DNA of 64,000 nucleotides from CAVZQN01 sp963837395 (GCA_963837395.1 CAWINI010000003.1:620001-684000), one strand, 5' to 3'. Positions 25,361-33,716 are shown, counted from the first letter of the stretch. The notes: generated by a model from the letters alone, not told the origin. Made by a program: numbers and translations.

Positions 25361-26602
25361 TTAATCCGGGTAACGTTTAAATAACAATGCGCCGTTTGTT
25401 CCCCCAAAACCAAACGAGTTTGAGAGTGCGTAACGGATTTCCATTTTTCTGCTTCGATGCGGCACATAATCAAGATCGCAATCCGCATCAGGATTATCCA
25501 GATTTATTGTTGGAGGTGCCATCTGATTCTGAATTGCCAGTGCAAGGATTGCACCTTCTAATCCACCGGCAGCACCCAGCAGATGTCCGGTCATCGATTT
25601 AGTAGAACTGACGGCCAATTTTTTGGCATGATCACCGAAAACTTTTTTGATGGCCATGGTTTCCGCGCGGTCATTGAATGGTGTTGAAGTACCATGAGCA
25701 TTAATGTAATTTATTTCACGCGGAGAAATTCCTGCATCTTGAATCGTAACTTGCATCACTCGAATTGCACCATCACCATCTTCTGATGGTGCAGTAATAT
25801 GAAATGCATCACCGGTCATTCCATATCCAACAATCTCCGCATAAATTCGTGCATTCCGCCGCTCGGCACTTTCCAAGGATTCCAAAATCAATACTCCGGC
25901 ACCTTCGCCCATTACAAATCCATCACGGTCACGATCAAACGGACGACTCGCTTTTTCCGGCTCATTATTTCTGGTTGAAAGCGCACGCATTGCACAAAAT
26001 CCACCAATACCTAAAGGTGTGATGCATCCTTCAGAACCGCCGGCAATCATTGCATCTGCATCACCACGCGCAATAATTTTGTATGCATCACCAACAGCAT
26101 GTGCGCTTGTTGTGCAAGCAGTGCAGGTTGCAGAATTAGGTCCTTTTGCCCCGGTGCGTATTGAAACCCAACCTGATGCAAGATTCACAATCGAAGCAAC
26201 TATGAAGAAAGGAGAAATCTTGCGCGGACCGCCTTCCATCAATGCCTTATGAGTTGCTTCGATAACTCCGAATCCACCGATTCCTGATCCAATATAAACT
26301 CCAACCCGTGTTGCATTGGATGAATCAATCTTTAAACCGGAATCTTGCACAGCAAAATCAGACGCAGCAATCGCATAGTGGATAAATAAATCCATCTTCT
26401 TGATTTCTTTCTTAGGAATAAAATCGGCAGGATCAAAATTTTTTACTTGACCAGCAATGGTGGTAGTAAAATCAGTTGTATCAAACCGTGTGATCGGTCC
26501 GATGCCGTTCTTACCTTCGATTAAAGCGTTCCAGTTTGCAGCCGTCCCAATCCCAAGTGGAGAAACCATCCCCACACCGGTAATTACTACTCTACGGTCC
26601 AA
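25361..26602 (-). CDS. fabF: 3-oxoacyl-ACP synthase II
   Basis: 413 residues. The N-terminus RVVITGVGMVSPLG is typical. The catalytic Cys is in ATCTACTTSAH, and the two His are in NAHGTSTPFND and KSMTGHLLGAAG, giving the Cys-His-His triad of FabF/FabB condensing enzymes. It elongates acyl-ACP with malonyl-ACP. It follows acpP by 10 bases in the fab operon. Confidence 0.96.
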   Translation of the reverse strand: MDRRVVITGVGMVSPLGIGTAANWNALIEGKNGIGPITRFDTTDFTTTIAGQVKNFDPADFIPKKEIKKMDLFIHYAIAASDFAVQDSGLKIDSSNATRVGVYIGSGIGGFGVIEATHKALMEGGPRKISPFFIVASIVNLASGWVSIRTGAKGPNSATCTACTTSAHAVGDAYKIIARGDADAMIAGGSEGCITPLGIGGFCAMRALSTRNNEPEKASRPFDRDRDGFVMGEGAGVLILESLESAERRNARIYAEIVGYGMTGDAFHITAPSEDGDGAIRVMQVTIQDAGISPREINYINAHGTSTPFNDRAETMAIKKVFGDHAKKLAVSSTKSMTGHLLGAAGGLEGAILALAIQNQMAPPTINLDNPDADCDLDYVPHRSRKMEIRYALSNSFGFGGTNGALLFKRYPD

Positions 26603-26612
26603 AACAGGCCTC

Positions 26613-26843
26613 CTAACTATGCTCTTCTATATATTTAATCGCCTGGCCTACCGTTCGAATCTTGTCAGCTTCTTCATCCGGGATCACGATTCCAAATTCT
26701 TCCTCAAAAGCCATTACCAGCTCCACCGTGTCGAGAGAGTCGGCTCCAAGATCTTCAATGAATGCTGCCTCTTCTGTAACTTCCTCTGCATCCACACCAA
26801 GTTGTTCTGTGACAATACTCTTCACCTTCTCAACGATTTCCAT
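26613..26843 (-). CDS. acpP: Acyl carrier protein
   Basis: 76 residues from the ATG at 26843, chosen because GGAGG stands at the right distance; an open frame continues upstream without a better site. The phosphopantetheine serine is in DLGADSLDTVEL (S36). It carries the growing acyl chain through the Fab cycle. It lies between fabG and fabF. Confidence 0.97.
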   Translation of the reverse strand: MEIVEKVKSIVTEQLGVDAEEVTEEAAFIEDLGADSLDTVELVMAFEEEFGIVIPDEEADKIRTVGQAIKYIEEHS

Positions 26844-26911
26844 TCTTCTCCTCCGTTCGTTCCGTGCGGATCGTCCCGCCATTGGCGGATATAAAATCCA
26901 AAAATTACATA

Positions 26912-27655
26912 TTACATTTGCAAGCCGCCGTCAATAGCAATTGTTTGGCCTGTAATGTAATCGGCTGATGGCGAAAGCAAAAAAACTGTAAGTGCAGCAA
27001 CTTCTTCTGCTTTCCCAAAACGGCCGAGTGGTATGGATTCCAAATATTGTTTTTTCAATTCTTCAGGAAGTGAACCCGTCATATCGGTTTCAATCATTCC
27101 AGGCGCAATCGCATTCACACAGATATTACGCTTTCCCATTTCTTTGGCCAGTGCTTTTGTAAATCCGATCATACCCGCTTTTGATGCCGAATAATTTGTC
27201 TGTCCAGCGTTTCCAGTAATTCCCGCGATGGAAGTAATGTTGATGATCTTTCCGTAACGTTGTTTCATCATCGGTCGCAATACTGCTTTGCTGCAATGAA
27301 AAACGCCAAACAAATTCGTTTCTAAAACTTCATTCCATTCTTCCGGTTTCATCGTAAGTAAAAGATTATCCCTCGTGATGCCTGCGTTGTTGACCAAAAA
27401 GTCAATTTTAGGAAATTCTTTAAAAACTGTTTTGAACGCTTCTTCTACTTCGGATTGATTTGCAACATTCAGAGGCATTGCAAGAGCGCGCCGGCCAAGC
27501 CCTTCAATTTCCATTTTTGCACTTGTCAGTAAGTCAACATTCCGTCCAAATAATATTAAATCGGATCCAGCCCGCGCAGCCTCAACGGCAATGGCGCGAC
27601 CGATTCCGCGTGTTGCGCCTGTAACAACCGTAATTCGATCTCTTAAAATCATCAA
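26912..27655 (-). CDS. fabG: 3-oxoacyl-ACP reductase
   Basis: 247 residues, short-chain dehydrogenase. The cofactor loop is TGATRGIGRAI, the NNAG motif is present (FLVNNAGITRDN), and the catalytic Ser-Tyr-Lys lie in ITSIAGITG and YSASKAG. It reduces 3-oxoacyl-ACP with NADPH. It is the fourth enzyme in a plsX-fabD-fabG-acpP-fabF order. Confidence 0.96.
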   Translation of the reverse strand: MMILRDRITVVTGATRGIGRAIAVEAARAGSDLILFGRNVDLLTSAKMEIEGLGRRALAMPLNVANQSEVEEAFKTVFKEFPKIDFLVNNAGITRDNLLLTMKPEEWNEVLETNLFGVFHCSKAVLRPMMKQRYGKIINITSIAGITGNAGQTNYSASKAGMIGFTKALAKEMGKRNICVNAIAPGMIETDMTGSLPEELKKQYLESIPLGRFGKAEEVAALTVFLLSPSADYITGQTIAIDGGLQM

Positions 27656-27683
27656 TTTTCTCTTTTACCGCAAAGACACAAAA

Positions 27684-28616
27684 TCAGCTTTGATATTTGG
27701 CGCGCAACTGTTCATAATCATCCACGCTTTCAACATTAAATGTTTGAACATCGCGTGAAATTTTTCGGATCAATCCCGTAAGCACTTTTCCTGCACCAAC
27801 TTCAATGAATGTCGTAACACCTTCTTTAATTAACAACTCAATAGATTGCCACCAACGGACGGGATTTGGAATCTGGCGGATCAATGCATCGCGTGATTCA
27901 TTTCCTGTTTGAATTATTTTTGCATCCACATTTGTAACCAGTGGAAATCTTAACGGCCCAAAATTTTGTTCTTGTAACAACGGCATCATGTTTTCTTGCG
28001 CCGCCTTCATTAACGCACAATGAAATGGCGCACTCACAGCCAGCGGTATCGTCCGTTTGATTCCCATTGATGGAGCCATTTCGGCTGCGCGGCGAATTGC
28101 TTCGGTGTTGCCGGCGATTACAATTTGGCCGGGACTATTAAAATTCGCCGGGGAAAGTACCTGACCTTGCGCAGCTTCGCGACACAAATTTTCAACTTTT
28201 TCCGGATCTGCACCAAGCACTGCAAGCATTGCACCTTGACCTACAGGCACAGCTTGCTGCATAAACTCACCGCGTCGACGTACCAATCTCACTGCATCTG
28301 CAAATCGCAATGAGCTAGCTGCAACCAGCGCAGTGTATTCACCCAAACTGTGACCTGCTACATAATCAGGCTGCAACGCTTCATTTAACAGTGTCCAGAT
28401 TGCAATACTAACCGTTAACAATCCTGGTTGAGTATTTTCCGTAAGCTGCAACTCTTCTTGCGGGCCTTCAAAACAGATTTTGCTTAAAGGACGTTTCAAC
28501 GCACGATCTGCTTCTTCAAATACACCTCGCGCGCGCGGATAACGATCATAAAAATCGCGTCCCATTCCAACACTTTGAGATCCTTGACCTGGAAATACAA
28601 CTGCTATTTTTGACAT
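27684..28616 (-). CDS. fabD: Malonyl-CoA-ACP transacylase
   Basis: 310 residues. The N-terminal AVVFPGQGSQSVGMGRDF and the nucleophile elbow GHSLGEYTAL with catalytic Ser, plus the His in SAPFHCALM, identify FabD. It loads malonyl groups onto ACP. It ends 28 bases before fabG and starts five bases after plsX. Confidence 0.96.
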   Translation of the reverse strand: MSKIAVVFPGQGSQSVGMGRDFYDRYPRARGVFEEADRALKRPLSKICFEGPQEELQLTENTQPGLLTVSIAIWTLLNEALQPDYVAGHSLGEYTALVAASSLRFADAVRLVRRRGEFMQQAVPVGQGAMLAVLGADPEKVENLCREAAQGQVLSPANFNSPGQIVIAGNTEAIRRAAEMAPSMGIKRTIPLAVSAPFHCALMKAAQENMMPLLQEQNFGPLRFPLVTNVDAKIIQTGNESRDALIRQIPNPVRWWQSIELLIKEGVTTFIEVGAGKVLTGLIRKISRDVQTFNVESVDDYEQLRAKYQS

Positions 28617-28621
28617 ACTTT

Positions 28622-29605
28622 TTAAGATTCCAAATGCGCAACTTTTCGCGCAATTCTCTCATTTACTTTATGACTACAGAATTCACCTGCAACTCGAATG
28701 GCGTTTTTAATAGCCTTCGAATTTGATTTACCATGACAAACGAAACTTGGGACTTTCGCGCCAAGTAAAGGCGCGCCTCCGTATTCAGAATAATCGAAAT
28801 AACGCATTAACAATTCGCCAACGTTCGGTTGTTGTTCAATTTCCCGTTGCAATAACTGAAAAATCGTTTCCACCAGACTTTCACTTACCTTTAATGCGAC
28901 ATTTCCGATAAATCCATCACAGACATAAACGTCCGCGGTACCCTTAAAAACATCATTCCCTTCAACATTGCCAATAAAATTCAGATCGCTGTTTTTTAGC
29001 AAAGGAAAAGTTTCGCGGGTAAGATCATTACCTTTGCCATCTTCCTGCCCAATGTTGAGCAATCCAACACGCGGCGAAGCGATATTAAAAATTTCTTCTG
29101 CGAAAATTGAGCCCATCAACGCAAATTCTAAAAGATGGCGAGGTTTGCAATCCACATTTGCTCCAACATCGAGAACGATTGAACGTCCTGTTGGATGTGG
29201 AAACCAGGCTGCAAGAGGCAAGCGATCTACTCCCGCAAGCGAACCAACGTTGAACTTCACAAGCGCATACATTGCGCCAGTATTACCGGCACTAACAATC
29301 GCATCCGCTTTTCCTTTTGCTGCAAGATCAACAGCCACCCGCATTGAAGAGTCTGGTTTTTTGCGTAGTGCTACTGTTGCAGGATCATCCATCGTGACAA
29401 CTTCGGAGGCGTGAATGAGTTGGATTCGCTCTGAAGGATAATCATGCTTTGAGAGTTCATTGTTTAATTGGTCTTGCGGACCAGTTAAAAGTACGTTGAC
29501 TCCCGTTTCGGTTACAGCCTGAACGCAGCCACTCACTACGTTTTTGGGAGCGAAATCACCGCCCATTCCATCAACAGAAATTGTGACTACGTCAGGCCTG
29601 GACAC
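28622..29605 (-). CDS. plsX: Phosphate acyltransferase PlsX
   Basis: 327 residues. SVDGMGGDFAPKNVVSG at the N-terminus and GNTGAMYALVKFNVG are PlsX signatures. It makes acyl-phosphate from acyl-ACP for phospholipid synthesis. The start is GTG, sharing one base with the rpmF stop, so translation is coupled. The rpmF-plsX-fab order is widely conserved. Confidence 0.95.
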   Translation of the reverse strand: MSRPDVVTISVDGMGGDFAPKNVVSGCVQAVTETGVNVLLTGPQDQLNNELSKHDYPSERIQLIHASEVVTMDDPATVALRKKPDSSMRVAVDLAAKGKADAIVSAGNTGAMYALVKFNVGSLAGVDRLPLAAWFPHPTGRSIVLDVGANVDCKPRHLLEFALMGSIFAEEIFNIASPRVGLLNIGQEDGKGNDLTRETFPLLKNSDLNFIGNVEGNDVFKGTADVYVCDGFIGNVALKVSESLVETIFQLLQREIEQQPNVGELLMRYFDYSEYGGAPLLGAKVPSFVCHGKSNSKAIKNAIRVAGEFCSHKVNERIARKVAHLES

Positions 29606-29793
29606 TATTGTTTAGCCTGCTTGGCTGCAATATACTCACGCCCTGCAAAATGCCCGCAATGGGGGCAAATTCGATGAGCCATTCGAAGTTCATGACAATT
29701 CGGACATTCTGAAAGACGGGCCGCTGACAATGCATCATGCGTTCGTCTTTTCCGGCCACGAGTTTTTGAATGTCTACGTTTCGGATTCGGCAT
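29605..29793 (-). CDS. rpmF: 50S ribosomal protein L32
   Basis: 62 residues with the N-terminus MPNPKRRHSKTRGRKRRTHD and a four-cysteine zinc site, CPNC and CPHC, so it is the zinc-binding form of L32. GAGGT lies eight bases before the ATG. It is between yceD and plsX. Confidence 0.96.
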   Translation of the reverse strand: MPNPKRRHSKTRGRKRRTHDALSAARLSECPNCHELRMAHRICPHCGHFAGREYIAAKQAKQ

Positions 29794-29818
29794 AACTTTT
29801 TACCTCAAGAATAAGAAT

Positions 29819-29838
29819 GCGCACCTCGAGCGGTGCGC
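29819..29838 (-). other. GC-rich hairpin between yceD and rpmF
   Basis: GCGCACC-TCGAGC-GGTGCGC forms a seven-base stem with a six-base loop in the 73-base gap. On the minus strand it is followed by a weak T-rich stretch. It may be an mRNA processing or weak termination element. Confidence 0.4.
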
Positions 29839-29866
29839 GCGATTACAGTATTGCTGCTACGAAACT

Positions 29867-30403
29867 TTAATTTGGATCGTGAACAATAGCCTTTAATGAG
29901 GCCCAGCGGGGATCCATTTGTTCCTGGTCGCAGCCACATTCTACTTCATTCAAATTCGCTCCGCAATTCGGACAAAGTCCCTTACATTCAGCACGACATA
30001 AAAACTTCATCGGCAGTGCAAGGAATATTTGCTCTTGAATCATTTCATGCAATGGCAAATAAGTTTTGTCCATGTAAGAAACTTCTAACTCACTGTCAGT
30101 CAGCTCTGATTCTTCTCGCGCAAATCGTTCCTGATCAGGAGCTAGATAGGTAACACGAAACTTGCGGGCTAATTCCAAATCAAATGGCTGCAAACAACGA
30201 TGACAACGTGCAGTTATTCCACCGGAAAATTTCCCCTGCACGTGAGCCTTCCGCTGATTTCCTATCATGAATAGATCAAACAGAAGATCAGTGCGGCTCT
30301 CCCAATCAGGTTCTTTGATTCGCCACGCAGCCAGATGGACCCGCCTGTCCAGACTTAATCCTTCCGCAGGAAGATGTGATAAATCGATACTCTCTTCGTA
30401 CAT
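29867..30403 (-). CDS. yceD: YceD/DUF177 family protein (23S rRNA accumulation)
   Basis: 178 residues with the DUF177 pattern: a central CHRCLQPFDLEL and a C-terminal CRAECKGLCPNCGANLN, which has extra cysteines that could bind zinc. Homologues are needed for normal 23S rRNA levels in E. coli and plants. The start has a full GGAGGTGAT six bases upstream. It is the first gene of the rpmF-plsX-fab operon, its usual place. Confidence 0.92.
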   Translation of the reverse strand: MYEESIDLSHLPAEGLSLDRRVHLAAWRIKEPDWESRTDLLFDLFMIGNQRKAHVQGKFSGGITARCHRCLQPFDLELARKFRVTYLAPDQERFAREESELTDSELEVSYMDKTYLPLHEMIQEQIFLALPMKFLCRAECKGLCPNCGANLNEVECGCDQEQMDPRWASLKAIVHDPN

Positions 30404-30523
30404 GAAATCACCTCCACCCGGACTCGGCGCTTACCGGTCTCTTCTTTTTAGGATAGAGAACTTGGCATGAAAAAACAATCGCTTTCTCATCTCTCGAATC
30501 GCGCATCTCGCACGTCGTTGATG

Positions 30524-30530
30524 TATTATA
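30524..30530. promoter_or_regulatory. Overlapping divergent -10 elements between yceD and pgsA
   Basis: TATAAT on the minus strand (30525-30530) overlaps TATTAT on the plus strand (30524-30529). A TTGACC on the minus side lies only 13 bases away, too close for a standard promoter, so the -35 elements are weak. The yceD transcript would have a leader of over 100 bases. Confidence 0.35.
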
Positions 30531-30552
30531 GATTTGATTCGAGGGTCAACAG

Positions 30553-31164
30553 TTGAATCTTCCAAATGCTCTAACGTTAAGCAGAATATTCTTAACTCCT
30601 CTTCTTGTCGTAATTCTCTTAACAAGAATTGATGGCAAAGAAATTTATGGTGTAGTGATCTTTGTGGTTGCAGCGCTAACCGATTACCTGGATGGTTACA
30701 TTGCCAGAAAAAGAAATCAGGTAACTGATGTTGGAAAGCTTTTAGATCCGATCGCAGATAAGCTTCTGATAACTTCGGCCTTTATCTCACTGGTTGAGTT
30801 AAATCTAGCACCTGCATGGATGGTGGTGATTATTGTCGGTAGGGAGTTTGCAGTGAGCGGCATCCGGAGCATAGCGGCATCTCAGGGATACGTAATGCCC
30901 GCCAATGCTTTAGGAAAACTAAAGACAGTTTGTCAGGTATTAACTATCGTCGTATTAATCGTTGCTGATACATACATTGAACCCTGGGAGCGTTTCGGAC
31001 GTTTCTTATTATGGGTGACCGTAGCGATCTCCCTTGTCTCCGCGGTGAACTATCTATGGATATTCCTGAGGGTTGGGAGCAGCAGTAGGAAGCTCACGAA
31101 TTTGAGGAATGAGGAGATTGAATATGACGACCAAAGAGAAGAAAGGAAAAAGGTCGTATCGTAG
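30553..31164 (+). CDS. pgsA: CDP-diacylglycerol-glycerol-3-phosphate 3-phosphatidyltransferase
   Basis: 203 residues, four to five membrane helices. The CDP-alcohol phosphotransferase motif is complete: DYLDGYIARKRN, then GKLLDPIADK. It makes phosphatidylglycerol phosphate at the inner membrane. The start is TTG, with GAGGG seven bases upstream and the family N-terminus MNLPNALTLSRI. The charged C-terminal tail (about 30 residues) is an extension. It overlaps the next gene by 41 bases. Confidence 0.93.
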   Translation: MNLPNALTLSRIFLTPLLVVILLTRIDGKEIYGVVIFVVAALTDYLDGYIARKRNQVTDVGKLLDPIADKLLITSAFISLVELNLAPAWMVVIIVGREFAVSGIRSIAASQGYVMPANALGKLKTVCQVLTIVVLIVADTYIEPWERFGRFLLWVTVAISLVSAVNYLWIFLRVGSSSRKLTNLRNEEIEYDDQREERKKVVS

Positions 31165-31624
31165 CGTTCAGGAAGAATTCCTGGTGTTGTTGGAGGAAGG
31201 ACTCCGCACGGCTGGCAGGGTTACTAAGCGCGAGTTTGACCATGTTTCAGAAGCGGTACGCGATAAACTTGAAAAAAAGTATGGTAAGGAACGTGTTGAT
31301 CAATTCCAATTACGTGTACAAGCAAACTGGCGAGAAACAGTTGATAAAATCAACAACGCAACAGACCGCATCAAAGCTGATGAATCTTTTAAGAAAGGGC
31401 GTAATGTTGGCGTTCAGATTTTAGAGAATTTGGCCGCAACGATCAAAAAGGCTGCAGAAAATTTAGAAGCATCTTTTTCTGACAAAGTTACATATCATTC
31501 TGGACAGATTGTGGATCGTGGTGTGTTTCTTTGCAACAATTGCAGCAAGATTCAGGAAGTGAAAAGACGCCGAAAACTTTCCGCGTGCTCTGAATGCGGC
31601 GGTTCTGAGTTCCGACAAGCCTAG
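31124..31624 (+). CDS. Zinc-ribbon protein, DUF1451-like
   Basis: 166 residues. An N-terminal helical, highly charged region (about 10-125) precedes a zinc ribbon, CNNCSKIQEVKRRRKLSACSECGGSEFRQ is the region at the end with CxxC pairs, preceded by TYHSGQIVDRGVFL. This arrangement matches the zinc-ribbon DUF1451 family of unknown function. The ATG at 31124 is chosen because AGGAG lies eight bases upstream; it starts inside pgsA. Confidence 0.75.
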   Translation: MTTKEKKGKRSYRSVQEEFLVLLEEGLRTAGRVTKREFDHVSEAVRDKLEKKYGKERVDQFQLRVQANWRETVDKINNATDRIKADESFKKGRNVGVQILENLAATIKKAAENLEASFSDKVTYHSGQIVDRGVFLCNNCSKIQEVKRRRKLSACSECGGSEFRQA

Positions 31625-31631
31625 CTGAAGC

Positions 31632-31660
31632 GTAATGCGTAATTCGTAATGCGTAATCTG
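31632..31660. repeat. Short tandem words, family C (GTAATGCGTAAT type)
   Basis: GTAATGCGTAATTCGTAATG and a third partial unit lie between the zinc-ribbon gene and the membrane protein. The complementary words (ATTACGTTTTACGC) are at the other end of the membrane protein gene. Confidence 0.65.
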
Positions 31661-31665
31661 CGATA

Positions 31666-32286
31666 TTGATTATTACTGAACCCGTTACTCTTATAACAGA
31701 TTATTTACTGGCCGTTGAGTGTCTCGTTTTCGCCGCCCTTCTTTTTCGGAAAGAAAAAAATGAAAGGCCAATTTTGTTTTGGTCAATTTCATTTTTTACC
31801 ATTGCTTTAGCTGCGGCAGCTGGCGGAACGTATCACGGTTTTGTTCAATCGTTGAGTGTTCCAGTTTCTTCCGCGCTTTGGAAAATCACACTTTATTCGA
31901 TCGGCGTTTCAACGTTTTGCATGCTTTCCGGAATGATCATCGCAGCATTAAAAGGCAAAGTGCGAACGATTTTTCTTGTTTTAGCTGCGATTCAATTCCT
32001 GGGATTTGTAATCCTGATCGGGCGCAGCTACGAATACAAATACGTGATTCATGACTATGTGCCAGCGATGGCAGTGATCCTTGCGCTTTGCATCTTGCGT
32101 TTGAACAAACCTTATGCGATCTGGATTATTGCGGGAATTCTTGTTTCCTTTGCAGCAGCAGGAATTCAGCTTTCAGGGTTCACGCTCCACAAAAACTTCA
32201 ACCACAACGATCTGTATCACGTGATTCAAATGATCGCCATGTATCTGCTGTATAAGGGAGGGACTCTGCTGGGTAATTATTCCTAA
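31666..32286 (+). CDS. Integral membrane protein of unknown function (DUF6962-like)
   Basis: 206 residues with about six or seven hydrophobic helices spread through the whole length. A His in GGTYHGFVQ (third helix) and HNDLYHVIQM near the C-terminus are the only polar intramembrane features. I associate this layout with the DUF6962 group, from memory and with modest confidence. The start is TTG with no clear ribosome site, directly after a family C repeat. Its stop codon lies within the next family C repeat. Confidence 0.6.
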   Translation: MIITEPVTLITDYLLAVECLVFAALLFRKEKNERPILFWSISFFTIALAAAAGGTYHGFVQSLSVPVSSALWKITLYSIGVSTFCMLSGMIIAALKGKVRTIFLVLAAIQFLGFVILIGRSYEYKYVIHDYVPAMAVILALCILRLNKPYAIWIIAGILVSFAAAGIQLSGFTLHKNFNHNDLYHVIQMIAMYLLYKGGTLLGNYS

Positions 32287-32398
32287 TGCGTAATCCGTAA
32301 TCCGTGAAATCCGCTAGAGCGCATGGAATTACACATTACGTTTTACGCATTACGTTTTACGTTTTACGCATTACGTTTTACGCATTACGTTTTACGAA
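32284..32398. repeat. Tandem and inverted words, family C (TAATGCGTAATCC / ATTACGTTTTACG)
   Basis: The left side has TAATGCGTAATCCGTAATCC; the right side has six or more copies of the reverse words ATTACGTTTTACGC. Together they form a large imperfect inverted repeat. It contains the stop codons of both converging genes, the membrane protein (32284-32286) and the HNH gene (32392-32394). The word structure is simple, and there are no evenly spaced spacers as in CRISPR. Confidence 0.75.
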
Positions 32399-32964
32399 TA
32401 AAACAGATACTTCCGCCACTTTTCATCGACACTTCCGTAGTGACGAAGTAAATGAAGGAAGTGGAATGATGATCCGTTTCGTGGATCGCGAAGAAGCTTG
32501 AGTCCGGCCTCTTCTGGAAGGCGACTACCCTTTCGCACATTACACTTCGAGCAACACGCTGCAAGATTTTCCCAACTCGAAACTCCGCCACGTGATTTTG
32601 GCAAGATGTGATCCAGAGTCACTTCTTGCGACTTCAGCGTCTTTCCGCAGTACTGACACACATAACGGTCGCGAATCAAAATGTTGTTCTTCGAAGCCAG
32701 TTTCCGCTTATAAGGGATGTGAATGAATTGGAGAAGACGGATTACAGAAGGCGCAGGAATTGCCGCACTAACCGACCTCAAATTGAAATGTGCTGATTCC
32801 TGTAAAACCGCAACTCCCTTAAAAATCATCACCACTGCACGCCTTACATTACAAATGTGTACCGGTTCATAAGTTGAATTTAAAACAAGCACGCGTGAGC
32901 TTAATCGGCTTGATGAAGTTAATGGAGCAAATGATGTTTCTTTTACGATGTTTTGTCCTAACAT
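32392..32964 (-). CDS. HNH endonuclease family protein
   Basis: 190 residues from the ATG at 32964. The HNH core is complete: CQYCGKTL, VTLDHILPKSRGG, WENLAACCSKCNVRKG, with two zinc cysteine pairs and the catalytic His. The N-terminal part (VLNSTYEPVHICNVRRAVVM) is the usual domain of this widespread stand-alone HNH group, whose biological role is not settled. A TTG 12 bases upstream is an alternative start. A strong terminator lies 11 bases upstream of the ATG, so expression depends on read-through or an unseen promoter. Confidence 0.88.
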   Translation of the reverse strand: MLGQNIVKETSFAPLTSSSRLSSRVLVLNSTYEPVHICNVRRAVVMIFKGVAVLQESAHFNLRSVSAAIPAPSVIRLLQFIHIPYKRKLASKNNILIRDRYVCQYCGKTLKSQEVTLDHILPKSRGGVSSWENLAACCSKCNVRKGSRLPEEAGLKLLRDPRNGSSFHFLHLLRHYGSVDEKWRKYLFYS

Positions 32965-32974
32965 AAAATGCACC

Positions 32975-33006
32975 AAAAAAAAATCCCACCATCACCTGAT
33001 GGTGGG
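32975..33006 (-). terminator. Rho-independent terminator upstream of the HNH gene
   Basis: On the minus strand CCCACCATC-AGGT-GATGGTGGG is a nine-base perfect stem, followed by A and nine T. It ends only about 11 bases before the HNH start codon. It could end the small RNA below or attenuate the HNH gene. Confidence 0.85.
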
Positions 33007-33084
33007 CGAGTGATGATTGCTGCCTATACTGAGAAAACGAAACGGGTTTGTCCTCTTGGATCTTTTTAATTTTGGACTAAACAT
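32992..33084 (-). CDS. Possible 30-residue basic leader peptide
   Basis: The ATG at 33084 opens MFSPKLKRSKRTNPF and continues for 30 residues to a TGA at 32992-32994, inside the terminator stem. Eight residues are Lys/Arg. The ATG is only about five bases from the predicted transcription start, so it would be near-leaderless, and there is no Shine-Dalgarno. Stopping inside the hairpin is what an attenuator peptide would do, but an open frame of this length may be chance. Confidence 0.25.
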   Translation of the reverse strand: MFSPKLKRSKRTNPFRFLSIGSNHHSPTIR

Positions 33085-33094
33085 ACCGTTGCCA

Positions 33095-33124
33095 ATTATA
33101 CCGGTGCACATTTTAGCGTGTCAA
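33095..33124 (-). promoter_or_regulatory. Near-consensus sigma-70 promoter
   Basis: TTGACA (33119-33124) and TATAAT (33095-33100) on the minus strand are both perfect hexamers, 18 bases apart. This is the best promoter match in the window and points toward the terminator and HNH gene. Confidence 0.8.
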
Positions 33125-33227
33125 CTTTTCAAGTGAGCAAAAATAGTGATAGAACACAAAAATCGGTTCGAAACGACAAAAAATATATCGCCCTTAATTC
33201 AACCGATGGAATGATCTTTTTTGAAAG

Positions 33228-33693
33228 TTACATGTAATCAAGTTCGTTCTTTTTTGCGCTCTTGCGGCAAGCTTTGCAATATCCAAAAATTTCCATTCGA
33301 TGGTTGGTCATATGAAAACCATATTTTGCCGCCATTTTTTCCTGTAAACGTTCGATTTGATCGTTTACAAATTCCAGCGCCTCACCGCAATTCAAACAGA
33401 TCATGTGATCATGATGTGCAGTTTTATGTTGCGGTTCATATCGAACTCGCCCTTCCTGAAAATAGTTAGCGCGCGCCAGATTGCATTCACAAAACAACTT
33501 CATCGTTCGATACACCGTAGTTAATCCGATGCTTGGATCACGGTACTTTACGAGATTATGCAAATCTTCTACTGTGACATGACGCTTCGCTTGTAAAAAT
33601 ACTTCTAAGATCGTTTCCCTCTGCGCCGGTCCGTTTCAAACGCTTCTTGACCAAATGGTCCCTTAAAACTTGTACTTCTTCTTTCATAGTCAT
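33228..33693 (-). CDS. Fur family transcriptional regulator, interrupted by a +1 frameshift
   Basis: Two frames together give a complete Fur protein. The first has VKKRLKRT, the second AQRETILEVFLQAKRHVTVE and continues through SIGLTTVYRTMKLF to the metal region HHDHMICLNCGEALEF and CKACRKSAKK. Removing one base of the CC at 33626-33627 joins them into about 154 residues. CxxC pairs at both sites indicate a structural zinc. The family senses Fe, Zn, Mn or peroxide and represses by binding 7-1-7 boxes; a Fur-like box overlaps the promoter here. I start at the ATG at 33693, just past that box. The break may be an assembly error. Confidence 0.85.
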
Positions 33694-33699
33694 AGTAAA

Positions 33700-33716
33700 T
33701 TGAAAATCATTTTCAA
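33700..33716. promoter_or_regulatory. Fur-type operator (perfect palindrome)
   Basis: TTGAAAAT-C-ATTTTCAA is a perfect 8-1-8 palindrome. Its inner TGAAAATnATTTTCA differs from the 7-1-7 Fur consensus TGATAATnATTATCA by one symmetric change. It lies between the -10 element and the start codon of the fur-like gene, implying autoregulation. Confidence 0.75.

Larger units (their letters stand above)
32975..33088 (-). ncRNA. Candidate small RNA or attenuated leader of about 110 nt
   Basis: A near-consensus promoter (33095-33124) predicts a start near 33088, and a strong terminator ends at 32975. The transcript matches no RNA family I know; it lacks SRP, 6S or tmRNA landmarks. It contains an open frame of 30 codons, see the next entry. 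It may be a trans-acting RNA or a leader that controls the HNH gene by attenuation. Confidence 0.55.

Noticed and set aside
30431..30625. Minus-strand frame overlapping the yceD-pgsA gap
   Set aside because: It covers the promoter region and the pgsA start, with no family similarity or ribosome site.
32284..32398. CRISPR array
   Set aside because: The repeated unit is a short word without unique spacers of constant length, and no cas gene is present.
32975..33088. SRP, 6S or tmRNA as identity of the small transcript
   Set aside because: None of the conserved loops or tails of these RNAs can be found.
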